This document shows, piece after piece, positions 37,549 through 45,991 of a DNA stretch of 64,000 nt. The DNA is taken from NCBI RefSeq assembly GCF_902825325.1, contig NZ_CADEAR010000009.1, positions 153,922-217,921 on the forward strand. The letters are read 5' to 3'. Source of the stretch: Brucella tritici (lineage in GTDB: Bacteria; Pseudomonadota; Alphaproteobacteria; Rhizobiales; Rhizobiaceae). Positions within the stretch are counted from its first letter, which is position 1. Each line of letters begins with the position of its first letter. Made by a program: the position numbers and the translations under genes. The notes below the pieces were generated by a model that was not told the DNA's origin, did no database searches, and was given only the letters and a program-made list of their open reading frames with translations.

Positions 37549-38304
37549 TTATCTTAGCAAGCTACGCAAATCCGACTGGATCTGAAGCATCGCGGGCAGG
37601 AAGCGTTCCACCAGTTCACTTGTTTCGATATGGGCCACGGGTGCCCCGATGTTGAGTGCTGCGACCACTAAACCTCGATGATTGAAGACAGGGACTGCGA
37701 TGGAGCGCAGTCCAAGTTCCAGTTCCTGATCGTTGATTGCATAACCTTGACCACGAATAATTGAGAGTTCTGCCATGAGTGGGCCAATCTCCACTTTCGT
37801 AAATGGCGTCAATGCTTTCAGTTCAGTGCGTTCGAGAAGCGCCTGCGCCTGCGGTTCAGGAAGCCACGCCAGAAGTACCCGCCCCATTGAAGCGCAGTAG
37901 GCTGGTAGCCTGCTTCCGGCCATGAGGTTGATGGACATTACGCGCATTTGTGAGGCGCGCGCGATATAAACGATTTCCGTTCCATCCAGAACGGATGCCG
38001 ATGCACTCTCGCCAACTGTATCGGAGAGCCGATCCAGATGCGGCTGTATGATTGTCGGCAATGGTGTCGAAGAAAGATATGCATGTCCAAGCCGTAGAAT
38101 CCTGGGCAGAAGCATGAAAAACTTGCCATCATATTCAGCATAGCCGAGTTCGGCGAGGGTCAACAGACATCGTCGCGCGGTTGCGCGATCAAGGCCGGTA
38201 ATTTTCGAAACGTCCGCTATTGAAAGACGTGGCTGGTCCTCACCAAACGCTTCGATGACTTTCAGTCCTTTGGCAAAGCCTCCAATGAAATCCGTTTCGC
38301 GCAT
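37549..38304 (-). CDS. pcaR: IclR-family regulator of pcaIJF
   Basis: A 251-residue IclR regulator: winged HTH in residues 10-70 (LSIADVSKITGLDRATARRCLLTL) and a C-terminal effector domain with SINLMAGSRLPAYCASMGRVLLA and the LELGLRSIAVPVF block. It reads as PcaR, which responds to 3-oxoadipate and controls pcaIJF. Divergent from pcaI across 161 bp that contain a TTTGTGCG/CGCACAAA inverted repeat. Confidence 0.92.
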   Translation of the reverse strand: MRETDFIGGFAKGLKVIEAFGEDQPRLSIADVSKITGLDRATARRCLLTLAELGYAEYDGKFFMLLPRILRLGHAYLSSTPLPTIIQPHLDRLSDTVGESASASVLDGTEIVYIARASQMRVMSINLMAGSRLPAYCASMGRVLLAWLPEPQAQALLERTELKALTPFTKVEIGPLMAELSIIRGQGYAINDQELELGLRSIAVPVFNHRGLVVAALNIGAPVAHIETSELVERFLPAMLQIQSDLRSLLR

Positions 38305-38330
38305 GAGATCCCCTTAGTCTGCGTTGTTAA

Positions 38331-38369
38331 TTTGTGCGATATATGAACAAATGTCAAATAGCGCACAAA
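38331..38369. promoter_or_regulatory. Inverted repeat between pcaR and pcaI
   Basis: TTTGTGCG (38331-38338) and CGCACAAA (38362-38369) are perfect 8 bp arms separated by 23 bp, centred 45 bp upstream of the pcaR start. It is the best candidate for PcaR binding and autoregulation. Confidence 0.5.
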
Positions 38370-38465
38370 ATGTTTGACCCTTTGCCGACGCGGTGGCTAA
38401 CTCCAGCCTAATTGAAGCTGGAAGCGCTTAGTCAGGAATGTCGAGCTTTCCGGTATGGAGGTGAA

Positions 38466-39173
38466 ATGGACAAGACAATCGGAAGTCTGGCTGAGGCTGT
38501 CGCCGGAATAGATGATGGGGCAACCGTCATGATCGGGGGATTTGGTGGCTCAGGTGCGCCAATAGAATTGATCCATGCCCTGATTGACAAAGGGCCGAAG
38601 AATTTGACTGTGATCAACAACAATGCAGGCAATGGGCGCATCGGTATCGCGGCCATGATCGATGCCGGGATGGTTCGGAAGATGATCTGTTCGTTTCCAC
38701 GGTCTTCTGATCCGCGCGCTTTCACGGACAAGTATATTGCCGGTGAAATCGATCTTGAACTAGTGCCACAGGGAACACTTGCTGAACGCATCCGCGCGGG
38801 CGGTGCCGGTATTCCTGCCTTCTATACACCAACGGCCTATGGCACGGAGCTTGCCGAGGGTAAGATCACAGTCGAATTTGATGGAAAACCTTATGTGCAG
38901 GAACGTTGGCTGAAGGCCGATTTTGCGCTCATCAAAGCACATCTTGGCGATATTCATGGCAATCTGACCTATCGCATGGCCGCTCGCAATTTCAATCCGC
39001 TTATGTGTATGGCCGCAGCCGAAACGATTGTGCAAGTATCTGAAATCGTTCCGCTTGGTAGCATTGAGCCAGAAAATGTCATCACACCGGGCATTTTTGT
39101 CGACGGTGTCGTCGAAGTTGCAAATCCGCAGCAGGAAGAAGAACTCATTCGCGCGGGAGTGACCTACGCATGA
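38466..39173 (+). CDS. pcaI: 3-oxoadipate CoA-transferase subunit A
   Basis: A 235-residue alpha subunit (EC 2.8.3.6) with VMIGGFGGSGAP near the N-terminus, NNNAGNGRIGIAAMI and the GGAGIPAFYTPTAYGTELAEGK block. It transfers CoA from succinyl-CoA to 3-oxoadipate together with PcaJ. ATG 38466 follows GGAGGTGAA; the open frame upstream to 38412 is rejected. Stop overlaps pcaJ by four bases. Confidence 0.95.
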   Translation: MDKTIGSLAEAVAGIDDGATVMIGGFGGSGAPIELIHALIDKGPKNLTVINNNAGNGRIGIAAMIDAGMVRKMICSFPRSSDPRAFTDKYIAGEIDLELVPQGTLAERIRAGGAGIPAFYTPTAYGTELAEGKITVEFDGKPYVQERWLKADFALIKAHLGDIHGNLTYRMAARNFNPLMCMAAAETIVQVSEIVPLGSIEPENVITPGIFVDGVVEVANPQQEEELIRAGVTYA

Positions 39174-39859
39174 CGATCGATACTCACGAGGACATTAAAT
39201 TGTCCAATGCCCAGATTGCATGGCGCGCCGCACAGGATATTCAGGATGGTGCCTATGTAAATCTCGGAATCGGTTTCCCGGAAATGGTCGCCCGTTATCA
39301 GCCGGAAGGAAGGGAAGCTATTTTTCATACGGAAAACGGTATTTTGGATTTCGGTGAAGCGCCGCCCGAGGGTGAAGAAGACTGGGACCTGATCAATGCT
39401 GGCAAGAAGGCCGTCACGCTGAAGCCTGGCGCGGCATTTTTCCATCATGCCGATAGCTTCGCAATGGTGCGTGGCGGCCATCTAGATGTTGCAATCCTGG
39501 GTGCCTATCAGGTTGCCCAGAATGGCGATCTCGCGAATTGGCGGGTAGGGGCCAAAGGTGTGCCAGCGGTTGGTGGTGCGATGGACCTCGTGCATGGCGC
39601 GAAACAGGTCGTCGTCATTACAGAGCATGTGACCAAGAAAGGCGAGCCAAAGCTGGTCGAAAAGTGCACTTTTCCGCTAACCGGCGTCGCATGTATCACC
39701 CGCATCTATACCAGTCATACGGTGATCGACATCGACAAGGGGCGTTTTGTGCTGCGTGAAAAGCTGGCCGCTATGACCCTGGAAGACCTTCAGGCCATGA
39801 CCGGCGCGAAGCTTCACATCGATGGCCCTGTTGCCGATCTTGTTGTCCCTGAGTTGTGA
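39170..39859 (+). CDS. pcaJ: 3-oxoadipate CoA-transferase subunit B
   Basis: A 229-residue beta subunit. The catalytic glutamate is Glu55 in TENG (HTENGILDFGEAP), and NLGIGFPEMVA and RGGHLDVAILGAYQV are family blocks. Works as heteromer with PcaI. It starts within the pcaI stop (ATGA) and ends ten bases before pcaF. Confidence 0.95.
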   Translation: MTIDTHEDIKLSNAQIAWRAAQDIQDGAYVNLGIGFPEMVARYQPEGREAIFHTENGILDFGEAPPEGEEDWDLINAGKKAVTLKPGAAFFHHADSFAMVRGGHLDVAILGAYQVAQNGDLANWRVGAKGVPAVGGAMDLVHGAKQVVVITEHVTKKGEPKLVEKCTFPLTGVACITRIYTSHTVIDIDKGRFVLREKLAAMTLEDLQAMTGAKLHIDGPVADLVVPEL

Positions 39860-39868
39860 GGCCGCGCC

Positions 39869-41071
39869 ATGAGTGAAGCCTACATTTGCGATTATATCCG
39901 CACACCCATCGGTCGTTATGGCGGCGCGCTTTCTTCAGTTCGAGCTGACGATCTTGGCGCTATTCCATTGAAAACACTTATGGAGCGTAACGGTTCCGTC
40001 GATTGGGAAGCTGTCGATGACGTTATCTTTGGCTCAGCCAATCAGGCGGGCGAAGACAACCGCAACGTTGCGCGCATGTCGCTGCTTCTGGCCGGATTGC
40101 CGGTGGGCGTGTCCGGAACGACGATCAACCGTCTCTGCGGCTCGGGGATGGATGCAGTCATAACGGCTGCACGAGCTATCAAGTCTGGTGAGGCAGAGCT
40201 ACTCATCGCTGGTGGTGTGGAAAGCATGAGCCGTGCTCCCTTCGTGATGCCGAAGGCTGACAGCGCATTTTCACGCAAGGCGGAAATCTTCGATACGACG
40301 ATCGGCTGGCGGTTCATCAATCCCCTGATGAAAAAGCAGTATGGCGTCGATTCGATGCCTGAAACGGGTGAGAACGTTGCCGAGGATTTCAATATCTCGC
40401 GACAGGATCAGGATGTCTTTGCGCTTCGTAGCCAGGAAGAGGCGGCTGCCGCGCAGGGCAATGGACGCCTTGCGAAGGAAATCGTTCCTGTTACGATCCC
40501 ACAACGCAAGGGTGATCCGGTTGTTATCGACAAGGATGAACATCCACGTGCGACCAGCCTGGAAGCACTCGCAAAGCTGGGTACGCCCTTCCGTGAGGGG
40601 GGCACCGTGACGGCGGGTAATGCCTCCGGCGTCAATGATGGAGCTGCTGCGCTTATCATCGCATCTGAAGCAGCCATCAAGAAATACAACCTTACACCGA
40701 TTGCCCGCATTATAGGCGGTGCCGCGGCAGGTGTTCCTCCGCGCATTATGGGTATAGGCCCGGCTCCGGCGACAAGGAAGCTTTCTGCACGTACGGGCAT
40801 TGCGCCCGATGCATTCGATGTGATCGAGCTGAACGAAGCATTTGCATCGCAAGGTCTTGCAGTGTTGCGCGATCTTGGAATTGCCGATGACGACAAACGC
40901 GTCAATCCGAATGGTGGCGCTATCGCTCTCGGGCATCCGCTCGGCATGTCCGGGGCGCGTATCGCAGGCACGGCGGCGCTCGAATTATCACTCAACGGCG
41001 GCAAATATGCTCTCGCAACGATGTGCATCGGCGTCGGGCAGGGCATTGCTATTGCACTGGAACGTGCTTGA
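39869..41071 (+). CDS. pcaF: 3-oxoadipyl-CoA thiolase
   Basis: A 400-residue thiolase (EC 2.3.1.174) splitting 3-oxoadipyl-CoA to succinyl-CoA and acetyl-CoA, the last step of the branch. The nucleophile is Cys90 (NRLCGSGMDA); His356 (LGHPLGMSGAR) and Cys386 (CIGVGQG) complete the active site. A strong terminator follows. Confidence 0.96.
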   Translation: MSEAYICDYIRTPIGRYGGALSSVRADDLGAIPLKTLMERNGSVDWEAVDDVIFGSANQAGEDNRNVARMSLLLAGLPVGVSGTTINRLCGSGMDAVITAARAIKSGEAELLIAGGVESMSRAPFVMPKADSAFSRKAEIFDTTIGWRFINPLMKKQYGVDSMPETGENVAEDFNISRQDQDVFALRSQEEAAAAQGNGRLAKEIVPVTIPQRKGDPVVIDKDEHPRATSLEALAKLGTPFREGGTVTAGNASGVNDGAAALIIASEAAIKKYNLTPIARIIGGAAAGVPPRIMGIGPAPATRKLSARTGIAPDAFDVIELNEAFASQGLAVLRDLGIADDDKRVNPNGGAIALGHPLGMSGARIAGTAALELSLNGGKYALATMCIGVGQGIAIALERA

Positions 41072-41086
41072 ACGTGATTAAATGAT

Positions 41087-41113
41087 AAATCCGGGCATTT
41101 AGCGCCCGGATTT
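41087..41113 (+). terminator. Intrinsic terminator after pcaF
   Basis: AAATCCGGGC (41087-41096) pairs with GCCCGGATTT (41104-41113) around a seven-base loop and is followed by GTTGTTC. It closes pcaIJF. Confidence 0.8.
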
Positions 41114-41251
41114 GTTGTTCCTGACAGAGCAGATACGACTTTTGTATTCTTGGGCGACTACAATATTGCCCGCGACTACCGATCAAGTTAGCATGACCTC
41201 ATTACAACAACGGTCGGAACAACCTGCCGTACCAAAATGGGGAACATGTCG

Positions 41252-42295
41252 ATGAAAATTGCTCGCCTTGCCCTGATGGGTGGACTCCTCGCAACTGCAC
41301 TTTATACCGGCTCCGCTGCCGCCCGCGACCTGACCGTCGTTTCATGGGGCGGAAACTATCAGGACGCGCAGCGTGAAATTTATTTCAAACCTTTTTCCGA
41401 GAAGACCGGCAAGCCCTTGCTAGATGAATCCTGGGATGGTGGTTATGGCGTCGTTCAGGCAAAGGTGAAAGCGGGAAAACCCAACTGGGACGTGGTACAG
41501 GTAGAGGCTGAAGAACTGGCGCTCGGCTGTGCGGACGGTCTTTACGAGAAGATCGATTGGGACAAGGTTGGCGGCAAGGATAAATTCCTCGACAGTGCGG
41601 TCAATGATTGCGGCGTGGGTGCAATCGTGTGGTCGACGGCAATCGCCTATAATGCGGACAAGCTGAAAGATGGCCCGCAATCCTGGGCTGATTTCTGGGA
41701 TGTGACGAAATTTCCAGGCAAGCGTTCCTTGCGTAAGGGCGCAAAGTATACGTTAGAATTCGCGCTTCTCGCTGATGGGGTCAGCAAGGATGAAGTTTAT
41801 GACGTGCTCTCGACACCGGAAGGTGTGGACCGTGCGTTCAAAAAACTCGATGAATTGAAGCCGAACATCGTCTGGTGGGAAGCAGGGGCGCAACCATTGC
41901 AATTGCTGGCCTCGGATGAAGTGGTGATGGCATCCGCCTACAACGGGCGTATTACGGGTATAAACCGGAGCGAAGGCAGGAACTTCAAGGTGGTCTGGCC
42001 GGGAAGTATTTATGCCGTTGATAGCTGGGTGATCCTGAAAGATGCCGAGAACAAGGATGCAGGGCTGGATTTCATTGCTTTTGCCAGCCAGCCTGAAAAT
42101 CAGGTGAAACTGCCGAAATACGTCGCTTACGGTCTGCCGAACAAGGAGGCTGCAAGCAAGGTGCCTGCGGAATTCGCATCGGATCTTCCAACAGCGGAAG
42201 CCAATCTGAAAGACGCCCTTCCGCTTGATGTCGATTTCTGGATCGATAATTCCGAAGAGTTGACAAAGCGCTTCAACGCCTGGCTGGCGCAATAA
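41252..42295 (+). CDS. Spermidine/putrescine-type ABC binding protein
   Basis: A 347-residue PotD/PotF-type (family 1) periplasmic protein with a signal peptide ending at about SAAA-RDL and the opening DLTVVSWGGNYQDAQREIYF. ATG 41252 is preferred because GGGGA lies seven bases upstream; ATGs at 41237 and 41246 are in frame. First of a four-gene polyamine-type importer. Ligand unproven: this subgroup also covers opines and other amines. Confidence 0.88.
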   Translation: MKIARLALMGGLLATALYTGSAAARDLTVVSWGGNYQDAQREIYFKPFSEKTGKPLLDESWDGGYGVVQAKVKAGKPNWDVVQVEAEELALGCADGLYEKIDWDKVGGKDKFLDSAVNDCGVGAIVWSTAIAYNADKLKDGPQSWADFWDVTKFPGKRSLRKGAKYTLEFALLADGVSKDEVYDVLSTPEGVDRAFKKLDELKPNIVWWEAGAQPLQLLASDEVVMASAYNGRITGINRSEGRNFKVVWPGSIYAVDSWVILKDAENKDAGLDFIAFASQPENQVKLPKYVAYGLPNKEAASKVPAEFASDLPTAEANLKDALPLDVDFWIDNSEELTKRFNAWLAQ

Positions 42296-42363
42296 TCCGT
42301 AGTTATGGCCCCGTCGTGCAATATCGGCGGGGTTTCCCCGTTTCCGGAAGATGGAGTGATTCA

Positions 42364-43431
42364 TTGACGGACTGCCGCATCCGCTTCGAGAATATCAGTA
42401 AATCCTACGGTGATTTCAAAGTCATAGATGGTTTGAACCTCGATATTGATCGAGGTGAATTCGTGAGCCTGCTCGGTCCTTCCGGGTCAGGTAAGACGAC
42501 ACTTTTGATGATGCTCGCGGGGTTTGAAAATCCAAGCGGTGGAGCGATTCACGTTGATGGCAAGGCAATCAACGCGGTTCCTTCATACAAGCGCAATATG
42601 GGCGTGGTCTTTCAGAACTATGCGCTTTTCCCCCATATGACAGTTGGCGAAAATGTCGCTTTTCCGCTTCAGATGCGAGGTATTGGGAAAGCGGATATCG
42701 GCAAGCTGGTGGATAAGGTGCTCGATATGGTGCAGCTTTCCACGATGCGCGAACGCAAGCCGTCCCAACTCTCCGGTGGACAGCAACAACGCGTGGCGCT
42801 TGCCCGCGCGCTGGTTTTCGAACCAGGTGTGGTTTTGATGGATGAACCGCTCGGTGCGCTCGACAAGCAGCTGCGTGAGCAGATGCAACTCGACATTCGT
42901 GCGTTGCACGGCCGGTTAGGACTGACGATTGTTTTCGTCACTCATGACCAAAGCGAAGCACTGACCATGTCGGATCGGATCGCTGTCTTCAACAAAGGAA
43001 AAATCGAACAGATTGGTACGCCCCGCGCAATCTATGATGAGCCGCAGACACGGTTTGTGGCCGAGTTCATAGGCGAAACCAATCTCGCCGAAGGGATAAT
43101 CGAGCGGGTGGAAGGTACCAGCACTTTTATTCGCCTGAAGGATGGCGGAATCCTAACCGCATCATCAAAAGGAACGCTGGCGACGGGACAGAAAGTTCTC
43201 CTGTCCATTCGGCCTGAGCGCATTGAACTGGGCCGCGAGGGCGGTTCGGACAATCTTCTTAAAACACGTGTCATCGACAGTGTCTATCAAGGGGATCATC
43301 TACGTATCCAGCTTGATGGTAGCGCCCATGATTTTATCGTGCGCCTCGACAGAAAAGCGCGCGAATGGGCACCCGGAACGGATGTCGTGGCGGGGTTCAA
43401 TGCCGTTGACTGCTGGACTATCGCAGCATGA
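42364..43431 (+). CDS. Spermidine/putrescine-type ABC ATP-binding protein
   Basis: A 355-residue PotA-type ATPase: Walker A GPSGSGKTT, VFQNYALFPHMTVGEN, signature [15 protein letters not shown], Walker B VLMDEPLGALDKQLR, switch VTHDQSEAL and a C-terminal TOBE domain with RPERIELG. The start is TTG 42364, seven bases after GGAG; an open frame to 42316 lacks a site. It overlaps the first permease by four bases. Confidence 0.9.
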   Translation: MTDCRIRFENISKSYGDFKVIDGLNLDIDRGEFVSLLGPSGSGKTTLLMMLAGFENPSGGAIHVDGKAINAVPSYKRNMGVVFQNYALFPHMTVGENVAFPLQMRGIGKADIGKLVDKVLDMVQLSTMRERKPSQLSGGQQQRVALARALVFEPGVVLMDEPLGALDKQLREQMQLDIRALHGRLGLTIVFVTHDQSEALTMSDRIAVFNKGKIEQIGTPRAIYDEPQTRFVAEFIGETNLAEGIIERVEGTSTFIRLKDGGILTASSKGTLATGQKVLLSIRPERIELGREGGSDNLLKTRVIDSVYQGDHLRIQLDGSAHDFIVRLDRKAREWAPGTDVVAGFNAVDCWTIAA

Positions 43432-44603
43432 CAGTTCTATCCGGCAAAACTGCCCGAGCGATGTTTCTGATCGCGCCCTTGCTTGTTTTCATTGCTTTGT
43501 TTTTCCTGTGGCCACTCGGAGTGATGATGAAGCAGGCCGTATCCGATACGGCGGTTTTGCGTGTTCTTCCCCAGACGGCTGACGCTGTAAGTCTGTGGGA
43601 CGGACAATCGCGTCCATCACCAGAAATGAAACAGGCTTTGGTGACGGATCTGAAGGCTTCAACCGACCAACAGGCCGTAGGCGATATGGTTCGCCGTTTG
43701 AACAGCGCCCAATCGGGTTTTCGGACCCTGATGAGCAAGACACTTTCGGCAATCGAGAAAGGCGATCCAGTTCCGGATCTTGAAATGATCGACAAGCGAT
43801 GGAGCCGACCGGAGTTTTGGCAGGCAATTGCAAACGCGCTTTCTCCGACAACTGATCGCAATCTGCTCGCGGCCGTAGACATGGAACGCGATGCCTCAGG
43901 AGAGATTGTTTCAATGGCGCCCGGTACATCAGCCAACCGGGCGATCATGCTGCGCACATTCTGGATCGCTGCACTGGTGACACTATCCTGTGCAGTGATT
44001 GGTTACCCTTATGCTGTATTGCTTGCATCGTCTAAAGGCTGGGTCAGAAACGTGCTTTTTGCGGCTGTTCTGCTGCCGTTATGGACCTCATTGCTGGTGC
44101 GAACTGCGGCTTGGTTCATCCTCCTGCAAGACAAGGGCCTCATCAACGATACACTGATTTGGCTTGGTATCACCGATACGCCCTTTCCCCTGATCTTCAA
44201 CAGGGCAGGGGTGGTTATAGCCATGACCCATGTACTTTTGCCGTTCATGGTTCTTCCAATTTATAGTGTGCTCGCATCGATCCCGAGCAATCTGATGCCA
44301 GCTGCTGCATCGCTCGGCGCACCGCCGTGGAGAGCCTTCCTGCGAGTGCTACTTCCGTTAAGTATGCGAGGGATTCTGTCCGGAATGCTACTCGTGTTCA
44401 TGAGTGCCATTGGCTACTACATCACACCAGCATTGATTGGTGGGCCGAGCGACCAGATGATAAGCTCGATCATTGCCTATTACGCAACCGGTTCGGCCAA
44501 CTGGGGTATGGCTGGCGCATTGGGGCTCGTGCTGCTCGTCGCCTGTCTCGTACTCTATGCCGTTTACGGACGACTCACCGCCGATGAGCAGGGGAGAGCG
44601 TGA
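43428..44603 (+). CDS. Spermidine/putrescine-type ABC permease with large periplasmic insert
   Basis: A 391-residue PotB-type permease. Between the first helix (LIAPLLVFIALFFLWPLGV) and the second (about residue 175) lies a hydrophilic stretch of roughly 135 residues, where ordinary PotB proteins have a short loop. The EAA-like loop AAASLGAPPWRAFLRVLLPLS is normal. The insert probably sits in the periplasm next to the binding protein. ATG overlaps the ATPase stop by four bases. Confidence 0.88.
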   Translation: MTVLSGKTARAMFLIAPLLVFIALFFLWPLGVMMKQAVSDTAVLRVLPQTADAVSLWDGQSRPSPEMKQALVTDLKASTDQQAVGDMVRRLNSAQSGFRTLMSKTLSAIEKGDPVPDLEMIDKRWSRPEFWQAIANALSPTTDRNLLAAVDMERDASGEIVSMAPGTSANRAIMLRTFWIAALVTLSCAVIGYPYAVLLASSKGWVRNVLFAAVLLPLWTSLLVRTAAWFILLQDKGLINDTLIWLGITDTPFPLIFNRAGVVIAMTHVLLPFMVLPIYSVLASIPSNLMPAAASLGAPPWRAFLRVLLPLSMRGILSGMLLVFMSAIGYYITPALIGGPSDQMISSIIAYYATGSANWGMAGALGLVLLVACLVLYAVYGRLTADEQGRA

Positions 44604-45394
44604 CTATGGGGCGCTTCGCTAAAATCCTGTTCGGTGTAGCGGCTGTGGTCTTTTTGATTGCACCTTTGTTTGCGATTCTTCCACTTGCTTTCACATCCAG
44701 CGTATTCCTGACCTATCCGGTGCCTGGCTGGTCGGTGCGCTGGTTTGAGGAACTTACAACAGCGGACGTCTGGCGGCGCGCAATCGTTAACAGTCTGATT
44801 ATCGGATCAGGAACGACGATCTTGGCAACTGTGCTGGGAACCATGGCCGCACTTGGCTTGCGCAGCAGGATTTTGTTTCTTTCCGGTCCGATTAAAACTC
44901 TGTTCCTCCTACCCATGGTTGTTCCCGCCGTGGTCATGGGCGTCGGTATGCAGTTGTTGTTCGTCCGGCTCGGGATAGCGAATTCCTATCTCGGTGTGAT
45001 TGTTGCTCATACCGTGATTTCGATACCCTTTGTTCTGGTGAGTGTTACCGGCGCTCTGGCAGGTATCGACCGGCGTGTCGAACTGGCAGCCGAAAGCCTT
45101 GGTGCATCGCCCGTGACGGTATTTCGGAAAATTACTCTTCCGCTCGCCATGCCGGGCGTCGCATCTGGTGCAGTGCTGGCGTTTGCTACTTCGCTGGACG
45201 AAGTTGTGCTGACTCTGTTCGTGGCCGGTCCAAATCAGCGCACTCTGGCGCGCCAGATGTTTTCGACAATTCGAGAAAATATCAGTCCGGCTATCGCTGC
45301 CGCTGCTTTTCTGTTCATCGCAGGCACAGTGCTTTTAGGCCTTGCGACGCTGATCTTTCGCCGAAAGCGTGTGAGTGGGGCAGTCACCTCCTGA
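44600..45394 (+). CDS. Spermidine/putrescine-type ABC permease
   Basis: A 264-residue PotC-type permease with six helices and the loop AAESLGASPVTVFRKITLPLAMPG. GTG 44600 overlaps the previous stop by four bases and has GGGGAGA upstream; ATG 44606 is the alternative. It ends the operon; the convergent Lrp gene ends 45 bp further on. Confidence 0.9.
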   Translation: MTMGRFAKILFGVAAVVFLIAPLFAILPLAFTSSVFLTYPVPGWSVRWFEELTTADVWRRAIVNSLIIGSGTTILATVLGTMAALGLRSRILFLSGPIKTLFLLPMVVPAVVMGVGMQLLFVRLGIANSYLGVIVAHTVISIPFVLVSVTGALAGIDRRVELAAESLGASPVTVFRKITLPLAMPGVASGAVLAFATSLDEVVLTLFVAGPNQRTLARQMFSTIRENISPAIAAAAFLFIAGTVLLGLATLIFRRKRVSGAVTS

Positions 45395-45438
45395 TGGGTG
45401 CGAGAGTCCTCGTTTGCTGCATTGCTAATCCTTGCGCC

Positions 45439-45867
45439 TTAGCGATCGATCCGTGTCGAAAGGATGATCGATGACATCGTGCGCTCGACGCCTTCCAGCG
45501 CGCCTATGCGATCCAGAACAGCATCAAGTTCCTGTATGGATGGCGCTTCCACAACGACGATCATATCGAAATGTCCGCTGACAGAATGGAGCGAACGGAC
45601 GGCCATCATGCCGCGCAGAGCTGTTTCGACTTTGGGCGCAAGCTTGGGTAGTGCGGTCACCAGCACATGGGCGCGGACCAGATCGCGCTCGAATTCAGGT
45701 GCGATTCGTACTGTGTAGCCCTCGATAACCCCACGTTTTTCAAGCTTCTCAATGCGACTTTGGACAGTGGTTCGGGACACGCCGAGGCGCCGTGCGAGGT
45801 CGGCTGTCGAGGCGCGGGCGTTTTCACGGAGGAGGGCGATGAGGGTAAGATCAGCTTCTGTCGTCAT
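45439..45867 (-). CDS. Lrp/AsnC-family regulator
   Basis: A 142-residue feast/famine regulator: HTH in residues 5-60 (TADLARRLGVSRTTVQSRIEKLEKRGVIEGYTV, quoted in part) and a C-terminal RAM effector domain (VRSLHSVSGHFDMIVVVEAPS). ATG 45867 is the family-like start; upstream TTG codons are in frame. Divergent from lysine 6-dehydrogenase across 124 bp, so probably the lysine-responsive regulator of that gene. Confidence 0.9.
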   Translation of the reverse strand: MTTEADLTLIALLRENARASTADLARRLGVSRTTVQSRIEKLEKRGVIEGYTVRIAPEFERDLVRAHVLVTALPKLAPKVETALRGMMAVRSLHSVSGHFDMIVVVEAPSIQELDAVLDRIGALEGVERTMSSIILSTRIDR

Positions 45868-45934
45868 AATGCATATTAAATACGTCAATGTGCTCAAACA
45901 AACAACGTCATATCGTCGGTTTGTATGCTTCTTT

Positions 45935-45974
45935 TTGCATGGAACTATGCGATTCTTGCATATCCGAATTGCAT
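45935..45974. promoter_or_regulatory. Triple TTGCAT repeat ahead of lysine dehydrogenase
   Basis: TTGCAT occurs at 45935, 45956 and 45969 within the leader between the divergent Lrp-type gene and lysine dehydrogenase. Spacings are 21 and 13 bases. Lrp proteins bind arrays of degenerate sites, so this may be their target; weak evidence. Confidence 0.3.
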
Positions 45975-45991
45975 TCCAAGGGGAAAGTTAC

